Part shown: one piece after another, positions 43,480 through 52,400 of the stretch
Layout: each line of letters opens with the position of its first letter
How positions within the stretch are numbered: the stretch's first letter is position 1
NCBI GenBank assembly: GCA_020402865.1
Contig: JADBYT010000013.1
Span: forward strand, 1 to 64,000
Direction: 5' to 3'
Origin: Bacteroidota bacterium
GTDB lineage: Bacteria > Bacteroidota > Bacteroidia > Palsa-965
Length of the DNA: 64,000 bases
Notes under the pieces: model-generated
Database searches by the model: none
The model's input: the letters and a program-made list of their open reading frames with translations, nothing else
What the model was told of the DNA's origin: nothing
Position numbers and translations under genes: made by a program

Positions 43480-44948
43480 TCGAGTGGTACGATTTTTACA
43501 TTTTCGGCAGCCTGGCCGTGCTCATGGGCAAACACCTTTTCCCCACCGGGGCAGGCGCTTCGGCATTGATAAACACGCTGGCTATTTTTGCCGCCGGATT
43601 TATCGTGCGTCCGTTCGGTGCATTGGTGTTTGGCCGCCTGGGCGATCTGGTGGGGCGCAAATACACCTTTCTGCTTACGCTTGTGCTTATGGGCGGCTCT
43701 ACGTTTGCCATTGGCATTATTCCCGGCTACGAAACCATTGGCTATGCGGCTCCCGTTCTTGTACTGATCATGCGTTTAATTCAGGGGCTGGCATTAGGCG
43801 GCGAATACGGTGGTGCGGCTACATACGTAAGTGAGCATGCTCCGGCACACCGGCGTGGTTTTTTTACAAGCTGGATTCAAACTACGGCCACACTCGGCTT
43901 GTTTCTTTCGCTGGGCGTAATTCTGCTCACTAAAAGTTTGCTGGGCGACGAAGCTTTTTCAGATTGGGGATGGCGGGTGCCGTTTCTGGTTTCCGTGCTG
44001 CTTGTGCTGGTATCCATATACATCCGCATGAAAATGAGCGAGTCGCCGGCGTTTACCAAACTCAAACAGGAAGGTAAAGTTTCTGCCAGTCCGCTCAAAG
44101 ACAGTTTTTCAAAACGGAGCAATTTCAAAATGGTTTTGCTCGCCTTGTTTGGTGCGGTAATGGGGCAGGGAGTGGTGTGGTACACCGGACAGTTTTATGC
44201 ACAAACATTTATTGAAACAGTGTGTAAAGTAAATTTCGAGCAAACCCGTACCATTTTGTTGTGGGCCATTTTATGTGCCACACCTTTTTTTATTGTGTTT
44301 GGTAGTTTGAGTGATAAGATCGGGCGGAAATGGATCATGATGGGCGGAATGTTTCTGGCTGTAATTTCATATCGCCCCATTTATTCTTTTTTCCTGAATG
44401 CCACCGGCGAAAATGCACTTACAGAAATTGTTTCGCCACCCACAGTTACACGCACTGCCTCATTTAACAAGGCCACCGGCGATTCGGTAATAACGGTTAC
44501 CACACACACGATATACGCCAGCGGTATTGAAGTAAAGCAGGTGAGTAAGGAATTTGTGGCTGTTACATCTTCACATACTCCGCAAAAGCCCGAAATATTG
44601 ATCTCCAAAACATTACCTGCAGGTACTTACGCACTGTTTATATTGCTCGTATTTGTACAAATTATTTTTGTCACCATGGTGTATGGTCCCATTGCCGCAT
44701 TTCTGGTTGAACTCTTTCCGGTACAAATTCGTTATTCGTCCATGTCGCTGCCGTATCATATTGGTAACGGTGTGTTTGGCGGGTTGGTGCCATTTCTGAG
44801 TACGCTCATTGTATCGTTTACCAAAACACCCGAAAACCCCAACGGATCGCCACTTGCCGGCTTGTGGTACCCGATTGGGGTGGCCGCACTTTGCTTGCTT
44901 ATCGGAATTGTTTTTCTCGACAATAAAAAACGCAACCACAGCCTCTAA
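43413..44948 (+). CDS. MHS-family MFS transporter (ProP/KgtP/ShiA type)
   Basis: A proton symporter of the metabolite:H+ symporter family, for a small carboxylate or similar solute. The 511-residue product has family signatures EWYDFYIFG (about 24-32), GRLGDLVGRKYTF, and GLALGGEYGGAATYVSEHAP. Twelve helices are predicted. Unusually, about 75 hydrophilic residues (about 330-405, NATGENALTEIVSPPTVTRT onward) are inserted in an external loop before the last helices; this is not part of classic members. The next gene encodes a 79-residue membrane protein. Confidence 0.9.
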   Translation: MGTQATSQNLRQVITASSLGTLIEWYDFYIFGSLAVLMGKHLFPTGAGASALINTLAIFAAGFIVRPFGALVFGRLGDLVGRKYTFLLTLVLMGGSTFAIGIIPGYETIGYAAPVLVLIMRLIQGLALGGEYGGAATYVSEHAPAHRRGFFTSWIQTTATLGLFLSLGVILLTKSLLGDEAFSDWGWRVPFLVSVLLVLVSIYIRMKMSESPAFTKLKQEGKVSASPLKDSFSKRSNFKMVLLALFGAVMGQGVVWYTGQFYAQTFIETVCKVNFEQTRTILLWAILCATPFFIVFGSLSDKIGRKWIMMGGMFLAVISYRPIYSFFLNATGENALTEIVSPPTVTRTASFNKATGDSVITVTTHTIYASGIEVKQVSKEFVAVTSSHTPQKPEILISKTLPAGTYALFILLVFVQIIFVTMVYGPIAAFLVELFPVQIRYSSMSLPYHIGNGVFGGLVPFLSTLIVSFTKTPENPNGSPLAGLWYPIGVAALCLLIGIVFLDNKKRNHSL

Positions 44949-44970
44949 CGCAATCCGAAAAACTGAACGC

Positions 44971-45210
44971 ATGAACACCGTTAAAAAACTTATCGGAGCA
45001 ATTTTACTGCTGCTGGCTCCTGCATTGGTCTGGCTTATGACCGGGCAGGCAATGGATAAAATAAGCAAGGCGGCAGAAGGCACAGACCGCACCAATGTTT
45101 CGCTTCAGTGGGGCATTATCCTTTTCATTTTCATTCCCGTTTCAATCGGAATGATGATTTTTGGCTGGTATGCGTTGAAAGGGGAATATAACGAAGAAGT
45201 TGAACACTGA
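44971..45210 (+). CDS. Small two-helix membrane protein (DUF6814-like)
   Basis: The 79-residue protein has two membrane helices (KKLIGAILLLLAPALVWLM, about 4-23; IILFIFIPVSIGMMIFGWYA, about 49-68) and an acidic tail. ATG 44971 is chosen; longer starts extend into the transporter gene. It follows the MHS transporter by 22 bases. From memory, small proteins of this type accompany MHS transporters in Bacteroidota and may be assembly partners; the family name is a tentative match. Confidence 0.7.
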   Translation: MNTVKKLIGAILLLLAPALVWLMTGQAMDKISKAAEGTDRTNVSLQWGIILFIFIPVSIGMMIFGWYALKGEYNEEVEH

Positions 45211-45219
45211 GGTGGCTGT

Positions 45220-45603
45220 TTACCGCACCAGTTCATCCATCAACCGTTGCAGCATAGCTTCAGTATCATTGCAAAAGCCCGGATGCGGCCTTGAGGTTTG
45301 TATGGCCGAACTCCTTACAGCGGTAAGCCAGCGGAAACGTGAAGCGGCATCTTCCTGTGCAATGGGGCCGCCGCTTTTCTGGCCGGTGGCCGTTGCGGCA
45401 ATGGCGTTCAGATAGGCTTCAATTTCATGCACATCAGCATCAGGCGCGAGGCAACGAAGTTTTGCCGCATTAATGTGCCAGCTTACTTTCACACAACGCT
45501 GCTGCTTGCAAAGCAGAATAATGCCCACGTTCATGAACTCTTCACGTTCTACGCGCGGCACGTAGCGGATTACCGCGTATTCATACAACAGCTTTTCTTG
45601 CAT
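45220..45603 (-). CDS. DUF3037 protein paired with HipA-like kinase
   Basis: The 127-residue protein begins MQEKLLYEYAVIRYVPRVER and continues EFMNVGIILLC, typical of DUF3037. DUF3037 genes are nearly always found beside HipA-like kinase genes, as here. The start at 45603 fits this family, and the start region overlaps the end of the kinase gene by 23 bases, so the two are translationally coupled. The function is unknown; a regulatory or partner role for the kinase is possible. Confidence 0.85.
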   Translation of the reverse strand: MQEKLLYEYAVIRYVPRVEREEFMNVGIILLCKQQRCVKVSWHINAAKLRCLAPDADVHEIEAYLNAIAATATGQKSGGPIAQEDAASRFRWLTAVRSSAIQTSRPHPGFCNDTEAMLQRLMDELVR

Positions 45604-46369
45604 CGTTTGCAGCGTTAATGAATACGTGTGCGTGTTCGAAACGGGTAAGCAGAAAATCAGCATACACGTTTCTGATTTCGGCGGGCGTTAATTCGCTGCC
45701 TTCCCACTCAAGCCAGTTGTCGGGAATGTGTTGCGGCAGCTGTTGCAGAAACGCGGGTGTAAGCAGCTGTTTTATCTCTTCGTCAGCCGCTTCAAGTGCC
45801 GAAGCCTGCGGCAGCAGCACATGGTCTTTGATCAGCGTAAATGCACTGCGGGCATGATTTTCCCAATTGCTCCAGCTGTGATGAAAGTACAGCGCCGCGC
45901 CGTGGTCGATGAGCCAGAGCTGTTTCTGCCACATCAGCATATTGGTATTGCGGAACGTGCGGTCGATATTGGTCAGAAATGCATCAAGCCACACAATTTT
46001 TGATGCCGTGTGTGCATCAATTTTCGTCACGGCCGGATCAAACGTTACTGCGCCCGAAAGAAAGTGCAGCGCCAGATTAGTGCCGTGGCTGTTGCGTAAA
46101 AGCTCCTGTATCTCCTCGTCGGCCTCGGTGCGCCCGAATGCTTCGTCGAGTTCGGCAAACACCAGCTCCGGCACACGAAGCCCGGCAGCACGTGCTATTT
46201 CGCCGCCAAGCAGCTCGGCTATCAGGGCCTTTGTGCCATGCCCCGCACCACGAAATTTCAGCACATACGTAAAGCCGTCGTCTGCCGCTGCCACTGCCGG
46301 CAATGAGCCGCCTTCGCGGAGCGGTGTAATGTAGCGGTTTACGTGAACGGTACGGATTGCGTGCCCCAT
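45581..46369 (-). CDS. HipA-like kinase-fold protein
   Basis: The 262-residue protein has a HipA/PI3K-like kinase layout. A lysine-containing strand is in FTYVLKFRGAGHGTKALIAE (about 33-52). The catalytic-loop-like stretch DAFLTNIDRTFRNTNML contains NIDR and RNTN, and LIDHGAAL serves as the metal-binding DxG-like motif. It is shorter than full HipA (about 440 residues) and lacks HipB at its side; instead it pairs with DUF3037. A toxin-antitoxin role is not supported by neighbours. Start at 46369 (MGHAIRTVHVNRYI). Confidence 0.8.
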   Translation of the reverse strand: MGHAIRTVHVNRYITPLREGGSLPAVAAADDGFTYVLKFRGAGHGTKALIAELLGGEIARAAGLRVPELVFAELDEAFGRTEADEEIQELLRNSHGTNLALHFLSGAVTFDPAVTKIDAHTASKIVWLDAFLTNIDRTFRNTNMLMWQKQLWLIDHGAALYFHHSWSNWENHARSAFTLIKDHVLLPQASALEAADEEIKQLLTPAFLQQLPQHIPDNWLEWEGSELTPAEIRNVYADFLLTRFEHAHVFINAANDARKAVV

Positions 46370-46407
46370 GGCACTAAAAGTACACAACATTAATCAATGT
46401 TGAATTG

Positions 46408-46493
46408 TGCCCTGCCGCGTGTATTTTCAACGTAGTAAACCGCACATAGCAATACACCGGAAACATATGCGGTACATACCTTCGGGCAGGGCA
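46408..46493. repeat. Structured 86-bp intergenic palindrome
   Basis: TGCCCTGCC (46408-46416) and GGCAGGGCA (46485-46493) form the outer arms. Inside are GTGTATT/AATACAC and CCGCACAT/ATATGCGG pairs. It can fold into a branched hairpin between the DUF1016 gene and the HipA-like gene, and could be a small repeat element. A further hairpin AACATT/AATGTT lies at 46385-46400. Confidence 0.55.
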
Positions 46494-46503
46494 TGTGATT
46501 CAC

Positions 46504-47484
46504 TTACGCACTCTCATTCAAACGCCCGATATTGCTGTCGAGTAAGGCCTTCAGCTCTTTTTCTGAAGGCATATAAAGCCGGTATTTGCTTGCAAACAGG
46601 TTTTCATTTTCGGCCAGTACCGAATATTTTACCACGGTTTCGTCTTTCTCCGTGCATAGTATGATGCCGATGGTTGGATTGTCATCATCGCCCTTTTTCA
46701 GGTCGTTATACATCCGCACATACATATCCATTTGCCCGATGGCTGCATGATTGAGCTTATCCATTTTCAAATCTACCAGTACAAAACATTTCAGGTAATA
46801 ATTGTAAAACACCAGATCAATGTAAAAATCGCTGGTGTCGGTTACTATGTGCTGTTGCCGGGCTACAAAGGCAAATCCCTTTCCAAGCTCCATCATGAAT
46901 TGCTGCAAATGACTGATTAATGCAGTTTCAAGATTCAGTTCGCTTAAAGCGGGTGTTTGGCTCAAACCCAGAAACTCAAATATGTACGGATCTTTTACAA
47001 TACCCGCCGGCATGGCGGTTGCATCATCGGCCGTACTGATATACCGCGCCATGTAATTGGTTTGGATATTGCGCTGCAGCGTTCGGGTGTCCCAACTGTT
47101 GTCTGCAGCATGTGTCATATACAGCTGTCTTACTTTCGGGTCGTCTATCCGGCTTAACGTGCGATAATGCGTCCAGCTCAATTCATGACGCATCGCGTCA
47201 CAATTTGGGAATGCCAGATAAAATTGCCTGATATTGCGCAAGTTAGACTCGTCAAATCCTTTTCCGAACTCAAGTGTAAGTTGTTTGCTGAGCTTATTTA
47301 ATACCTGCTTCCCGTAGGCCGCCCGCGCTGCCCCCTTTAATTCATCTTCCACAATTAATTTCCCGATTTGCCAGTACAGTTTAAGTAACAGGGCATTGGT
47401 TTGCTGATACATACGGGCACGCGCAGTATGCACCAGTTCGCTGATCTGTTTGTAAAGTTGCTGGCCTTTAAGTTGCTTTTTCAT
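46504..47484 (-). CDS. DUF1016/YhcG-type PDDEXK nuclease
   Basis: The 326-residue protein has an N-terminal DUF1016-type helical domain (QLYKQISELVHTARARMYQQ; YWQIGKLIVEDE; GKGFDESNLRNIRQFYLAFP) and a C-terminal PD-(D/E)XK nuclease domain (FYIDLVFYNYYLKCFVLVDLK; metal-binding Asp and Lys in VDLK). Such proteins are predicted DNA nucleases, often near restriction-modification or defence genes; none is adjacent here. Start ATG 47484 (MKKQLKGQQLYKQIS) is chosen over 47544. Confidence 0.92.
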   Translation of the reverse strand: MKKQLKGQQLYKQISELVHTARARMYQQTNALLLKLYWQIGKLIVEDELKGAARAAYGKQVLNKLSKQLTLEFGKGFDESNLRNIRQFYLAFPNCDAMRHELSWTHYRTLSRIDDPKVRQLYMTHAADNSWDTRTLQRNIQTNYMARYISTADDATAMPAGIVKDPYIFEFLGLSQTPALSELNLETALISHLQQFMMELGKGFAFVARQQHIVTDTSDFYIDLVFYNYYLKCFVLVDLKMDKLNHAAIGQMDMYVRMYNDLKKGDDDNPTIGIILCTEKDETVVKYSVLAENENLFASKYRLYMPSEKELKALLDSNIGRLNESA

Positions 47485-47534
47485 GAGTAAATAAGATAGA
47501 GTGAATAAATAAACCGGCCGCGAACATATCACAT

Positions 47535-47579
47535 AAAAAAACAACAGCCCGGAAATAAGTAATTATATCCGGGTGTTGT
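47535..47579 (-). terminator. Terminator at the end of block 2
   Basis: On the minus strand ACAACACCCGGA..TCCGGGCTGTTGT (one bulge) is followed by seven T. It lies about 85 bases past the stop of the 589-residue gene at 47663 and likely ends the long block 2 transcript. Confidence 0.85.
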
Positions 47580-47662
47580 CAATTGTAAACGGTTAAACGG
47601 GTTTATGCCTGCCGCATTCAGGTATGGCCAGCATGAAATCCTGGTATCAAAATGCAAAGTGC

Positions 47663-49432
47663 TTATTGCGAGAGGTCGTCAATCTGATCAAATTTCAGAT
47701 TGCTGTTGCCTTCTCCTTTTCCGGTAGTACGTTTCCGCCCCATCCAGATAAATGTTTCTCCGTTGTACCATCGCGTACGCTGATAGGTACGGGTAAGAAT
47801 AGTGCCGGAATAGGGTACTTCTTCTTCATTTACGTAATAAGGCGAACTTACTTCGGTGAGTAAAACACCTTTGGCTTTCACCACATCGCGTGGCGGAGCT
47901 CCAAGTTTGGGCATGGATGCCCTTTGCAGATAAATGCCCTGATCTGATCCGTTTTTATGAACGGGTAAAAACGGAATCCAGTTTTCGGGAACGGAGGTGC
48001 CAAGCAAATAGCGCACGCCGGCTGTGGAGTCGGGAAGCGGTTCGGGTAAAATGCCTGTTTTATCAGCCGCTTCATCGCCGCTTATGCCTTTTCCGGTGGC
48101 ATCGGGAATAATGTTTTCAATGGCCCACACCATGTTGGTCATTTCATCGCGCATGAAATTTACTTTTTCTACCGGCTCGCTTTCTAATGTTTGGCTCAGT
48201 GCGGCAGGCAGGAAAAACTGTTTGTTGTAATAGCCGGTATTTCCGCTATTGCTCAAATTAAACATGCTCCAACGTTCCCAGTTGTCTTCAGCCCCGTTGC
48301 CGGCAGCAGTGATCAGTGTCCGGTCTCCGAATACATCGGTAACCACAAGTCCTTTAATTTCACAAAGCCTGTTTACTTTCATCGGATAAGGAATCACACA
48401 CCAGTCGTTGCCGTAAATAAGTCCGAGTTCGGCAAAAACGAGCATGAGCTGGTCGGTTGTGGTGGCATTGAGATTGCCGAAGTTCACCTGCCGGTCTTCA
48501 AATTCCCAGAAGCGCGGATTGGGCATACCCTTAAAGCTGGCCGCAGCAGGCAAAAACGAAAGCGTCTGATCTTTAAACTCCGGTTCCGGTTCGGGCGAAA
48601 GTGTAATACGCTCAGCGCCTGCCGCCAGATCAAACGAATACCAGTCGAGCAAACCTTCGCCGTAGCGTTTAGCTTCGAGCAGATATTGCCTCGAAGCCAT
48701 GCGTGGCGCAGCCAGGTTGATATCATAACTCAGTTTTTGCGGATCCCAGGCATTGGGTGTGTTGCTGCCGGGCTGTGCATATTGCCGTGTAAACCACGCT
48801 GTAAGCTGAATTCCCAAAGTGGTAATCTCTGCTTCATCGGCTGCTGCTATTCCGGCTTTGGTAAGCAGTGTGCCATCGGCCACGGCGGCCAGCAACTTCT
48901 CGCCATCAATACCGCGCTTTTTAACAGCCTGATAAAAATTGCTTCCGTCGGTTTGCCCCCGGTAAGCCGCTTCATCGTTTTCCGGCAATGCAAAAGCCGT
49001 GCGGTATGCCGCTTCATAGGCTGCCCGCAAGGGAGCAGGATGCAAACGCAGAAAGTAGTGCCCCACCTGCACTTTCAGCGCCGTAGTAAACGGCACTTTT
49101 TCGCGTTCGGCAATTGTTTCGAGCGGCATCTCGTTGCTATAAATCTGCCCCTGCAGCCCTTTTATTGCAAAGCGGTCAATAGCTGTTTCATGCGTCAGCA
49201 GCCGCGCATCAATGGCCGATCCGGCATCTTCGGCTTCAAATTCGCCCATCTGCCACTGGCGCGTAAGCATCCACATGGCATCGCGCACCTCGGCACGCAG
49301 GCTGCGTGTAAAATCTTCGGTGCGGGCCCGTGGCTCCAAACGGTTGTAGGCAATAATCTGCGGCTCGCGGTATATGTAGCTGAGCAGTTCGGGCCGGGTA
49401 CTGAAAATCTGATTGAGTTGTATGGGTTCCAT
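47663..49432 (-). CDS. Cluster protein, LTRQWQMGEF family (589 aa)
   Basis: Function unknown. The N-terminal signature is RLEPRARTED (about 31-40) followed by MWMLTRQWQMGEFEAEDAGS (about 53-72), which I recall from large uncharacterised proteins of Actinobacteria, Cyanobacteria and myxobacteria. The remainder is alpha/beta without membrane segment; Trp- and Phe-rich stretches (FWEFEDRQVNFGN) are conserved-looking. It overlaps the 1780-residue gene by one base (TGATG), so it is translated directly after it. It is the last gene of block 2. Confidence 0.8.
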   Translation of the reverse strand: MEPIQLNQIFSTRPELLSYIYREPQIIAYNRLEPRARTEDFTRSLRAEVRDAMWMLTRQWQMGEFEAEDAGSAIDARLLTHETAIDRFAIKGLQGQIYSNEMPLETIAEREKVPFTTALKVQVGHYFLRLHPAPLRAAYEAAYRTAFALPENDEAAYRGQTDGSNFYQAVKKRGIDGEKLLAAVADGTLLTKAGIAAADEAEITTLGIQLTAWFTRQYAQPGSNTPNAWDPQKLSYDINLAAPRMASRQYLLEAKRYGEGLLDWYSFDLAAGAERITLSPEPEPEFKDQTLSFLPAAASFKGMPNPRFWEFEDRQVNFGNLNATTTDQLMLVFAELGLIYGNDWCVIPYPMKVNRLCEIKGLVVTDVFGDRTLITAAGNGAEDNWERWSMFNLSNSGNTGYYNKQFFLPAALSQTLESEPVEKVNFMRDEMTNMVWAIENIIPDATGKGISGDEAADKTGILPEPLPDSTAGVRYLLGTSVPENWIPFLPVHKNGSDQGIYLQRASMPKLGAPPRDVVKAKGVLLTEVSSPYYVNEEEVPYSGTILTRTYQRTRWYNGETFIWMGRKRTTGKGEGNSNLKFDQIDDLSQ

Positions 49433-52400
49433 CAGTTGCCGGGTTGTATGGTTGAAATTAATGCTGCATTGTTGTAGAACTGTGAAAACTCAGGCAGCAT
49501 CAGCGCCATATCAAGCGAAATGGTGCTCTTGCCTGTGCTGAACTCTGAGAGTACGGCCGGAAGCAGTGTGCTTATTCCAGCACGGGTTTCCAGTTGATCA
49601 GGTTCTACCGCGCGGAGTTTGGCACGAGCCATCGTATCGAGCACCGATGAAACCAGATTATTCCATTTCCACTGTCCGTTCAGTTCGGGCGAAAGCGTGT
49701 AGAGCAGCGCCTGCGGAGGTGCACTGTCGGGCTGGTTGTAATGAAACGCAATGCCGGTTGTCTCTTCCTCGCGCGGCATCGATTCGGTCCATTCGTCAAT
49801 CACAAGTCCGCACAACGTACCGGCCGGTGTGAAGTATTCGGTTTGTAACTGCATTACCGAAAGTGTGTCGTGTACAATACTTGTGCCTGCCGGAAATTCG
49901 CAGCCTAACCATGAGTCGTTTTCACGCCACGGAAGTTGCACCGGGCTCAGCGTGACGCCGCCGCTGCCGAGCGTTTCGTGCAGCGTAAATATCATTTGCA
50001 GTGTGTGCATCAACGGGCGTACCAATGCGGTGCCATGCAGCCATTCTTCGGCAGGCAGTGCAATTTGGCGTGTGCTGGTGGCATACGCCAGAAGCTGGCT
50101 GCGTGTGGCGTGCGCCTGCGCGGCTTCTTCCACATTGCGCAGTGTAAAGCGCGGCAGCAGGCAGTAATCGGCACCTAAAAACAGGCGGGCCATATCGGTA
50201 TAGCCGGTAAGCTGCTGCTGAATGTTTGTCAGAGGATCGGCGGCAGTAGCTGCATACGCTTCAAATTTCTCTTTCAGCAATGCAAAGCGATTTAATACCG
50301 AATCGGTTTGTGCGGTAAGTTCGGCAAGCAGCGTATCACTGTAACCGTTGCTGCTCATCGGCCATGCGTGTACAAGTCCGGCGTCGGTAATAGCAGCAAG
50401 TGCATCACGCAGCGCATTAAGTGCCACGGCAGTTTCAAGATTCACAGCATTGGTGCGCGCGGCTTCCAGTTGACTGTGCAACGATTCAAGCACCGGAAGC
50501 ATGGCCAGCACCCTCACACGAAGCTCATTCGTATCGCTCATGCCGGGATTGCCGGGCGCATCGCTTACTTCCTTCGATGCGGTGAGGTAATCTTTTGCCG
50601 TAGCCGGACGGGCTTTGGTAATAAGCTGGCGGATGTAATCGGCCAGCGGCATGATTTCGGCAAAACTTCGTACTGATAAATCGTTGCTTCCGCTTTGTGT
50701 AAAAGTGATTTCAGTAATGATGCTTTCGTCGAGATCTTTGCCGCGCAGAAAAGCAAACCGGATACGGCTTTCGAGTTCGGAGAAACTTGTGCTTTCGGCT
50801 TTGCTGCGAATGATATACACAAAATCAATCGCCTGCATATTCAGGTCGGCCAGTGTGATAATGCCGGTTATGGGTTGTGCGGCATCATCAATCAGTGTAT
50901 TGCCATCTTTATCTATTGCCCGCACACTGCATCGTATCGTATCTGCATTTCCCAGCAACGATGCGGCCCAGTTATTGAGTCCGGGTTCAGTAGCCGCGCG
51001 AAGCGTGTAGGCAATGCCCGGCCAGGGATTGCCGCCGGGAAGCGGATCGGTATGCAGTATTACGCGATTGGTAAAACTCAGGTCGCTGCCGTGTGTGCTT
51101 TTAATTACGTCAATTTCAGGAGGCATACTTCCGCCCGAAACAGCCTGCACCACCGCCGCCGCCCGGTCGAAATTGCCCAACGCAAGCTGGTAGGCACTTT
51201 CCGAAAGCAGCAAATCATGCAACGCATCAAGTGAATTTTCGATGTTGTTTTTCTCTGCTTTCAATGCCGCAGTTTGTGCAGCACTCAGCGCCGGAAAATC
51301 ACTTATTCCTTCCGGAAAGCTATCGGCGGTGTTCACTATTGATAGTCCGTTCACCACGGAGAAATCATCCGTTACTTCTTCCGGTTCGGCTATTCCCCTG
51401 CGCGGTACTTTGGTGCGCTTAATTGGGAATGCACTGCGTAATGCAGGTTTCAACTGGTTGAGAAAAACCGGATTCACTTCTTTGGTGCTCCAGTCGTGCA
51501 TGCCCCGCTCAAACTGATAGCCGAGCAGTGCTTCAAGCGTTTGTCCGTTTCGTATTCCCTCAATCAGCATCATGGCTCTGCGCACACGTTCGCTGGAAAG
51601 ATTTACCGAAAGTTTTTCGCGTTCGGCAGCGTTGGCGTGGGTAAGATAGCCGTTGCGCAGCAGTGTGGCGGCTGTGGCATGGTTCAGACTTGGCGCGTGT
51701 ATGTAACCGCCACCGGCAGGCACCCGGTAGAGGTTGTTTTTGTTTTCCTGCATCTCCACCGGCAGCATACTCTCCGGAATTTTCACGCGCGAACTTCTGT
51801 CGGGCTTTACATTTTCCAGATAACCGTATGCGCCGATATATATTCCATTATCCGGGCGCTGGCTGCGCTGCTGCATTAAACGCATATCAAACAATCCGGT
51901 TTGCCACGCATCCAGACGGTAGGTTAGCAAATCAATATGTTCGGTGAGGGCGCGTTCGAGGCGGGCAGTGGGAAGGTTGCGCAGCACGCGCATGGCTTCT
52001 ACCGTATCTGTAAAATTCCGCGCTATCTCAAACTGTATGCCTGTGGTAAACTGTGGCTGCTGCATAAATTGCAGGAGCGGAAGGGTTGACGTTTCGTTTT
52101 CAATAACCATACTTGCCGGCGCCCTGAATATTTCCCACGGCGAAAGATCGGGCGCGGTACTCATGTTGAGGAACGTACGCGAACGCAACAGTTCATCGGC
52201 ACGTATGTTGTTGTTTGCCAGCAAACGGTTTATACTGAATTTCGCTTCGTGCAGCAGCGCATGATGCAACAACATAAACAAAAGCGTATCCGGCGCTTTG
52301 AGCCTTGCACCAAAATTGCGCGATTCAAGTTTATCGGTATCCCCCGCATTTTCAATCAGCCAGTCGATATAATTTACATTTCTCGCCTTGTCGTAAGGAA

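Noticed and set aside
45581-46369. HipA-like gene as a HipBA toxin-antitoxin pair
   Set aside because: There is no HTH-type HipB gene; the partner is DUF3037.
46504-47484. DUF1016 gene as part of a restriction-modification system
   Set aside because: No methylase, specificity or restriction subunit gene is nearby.
48191-49477. Long open frame (428 codons) antisense to the 589-residue gene
   Set aside because: It is fully inside a better supported gene with overlapping operon neighbours.
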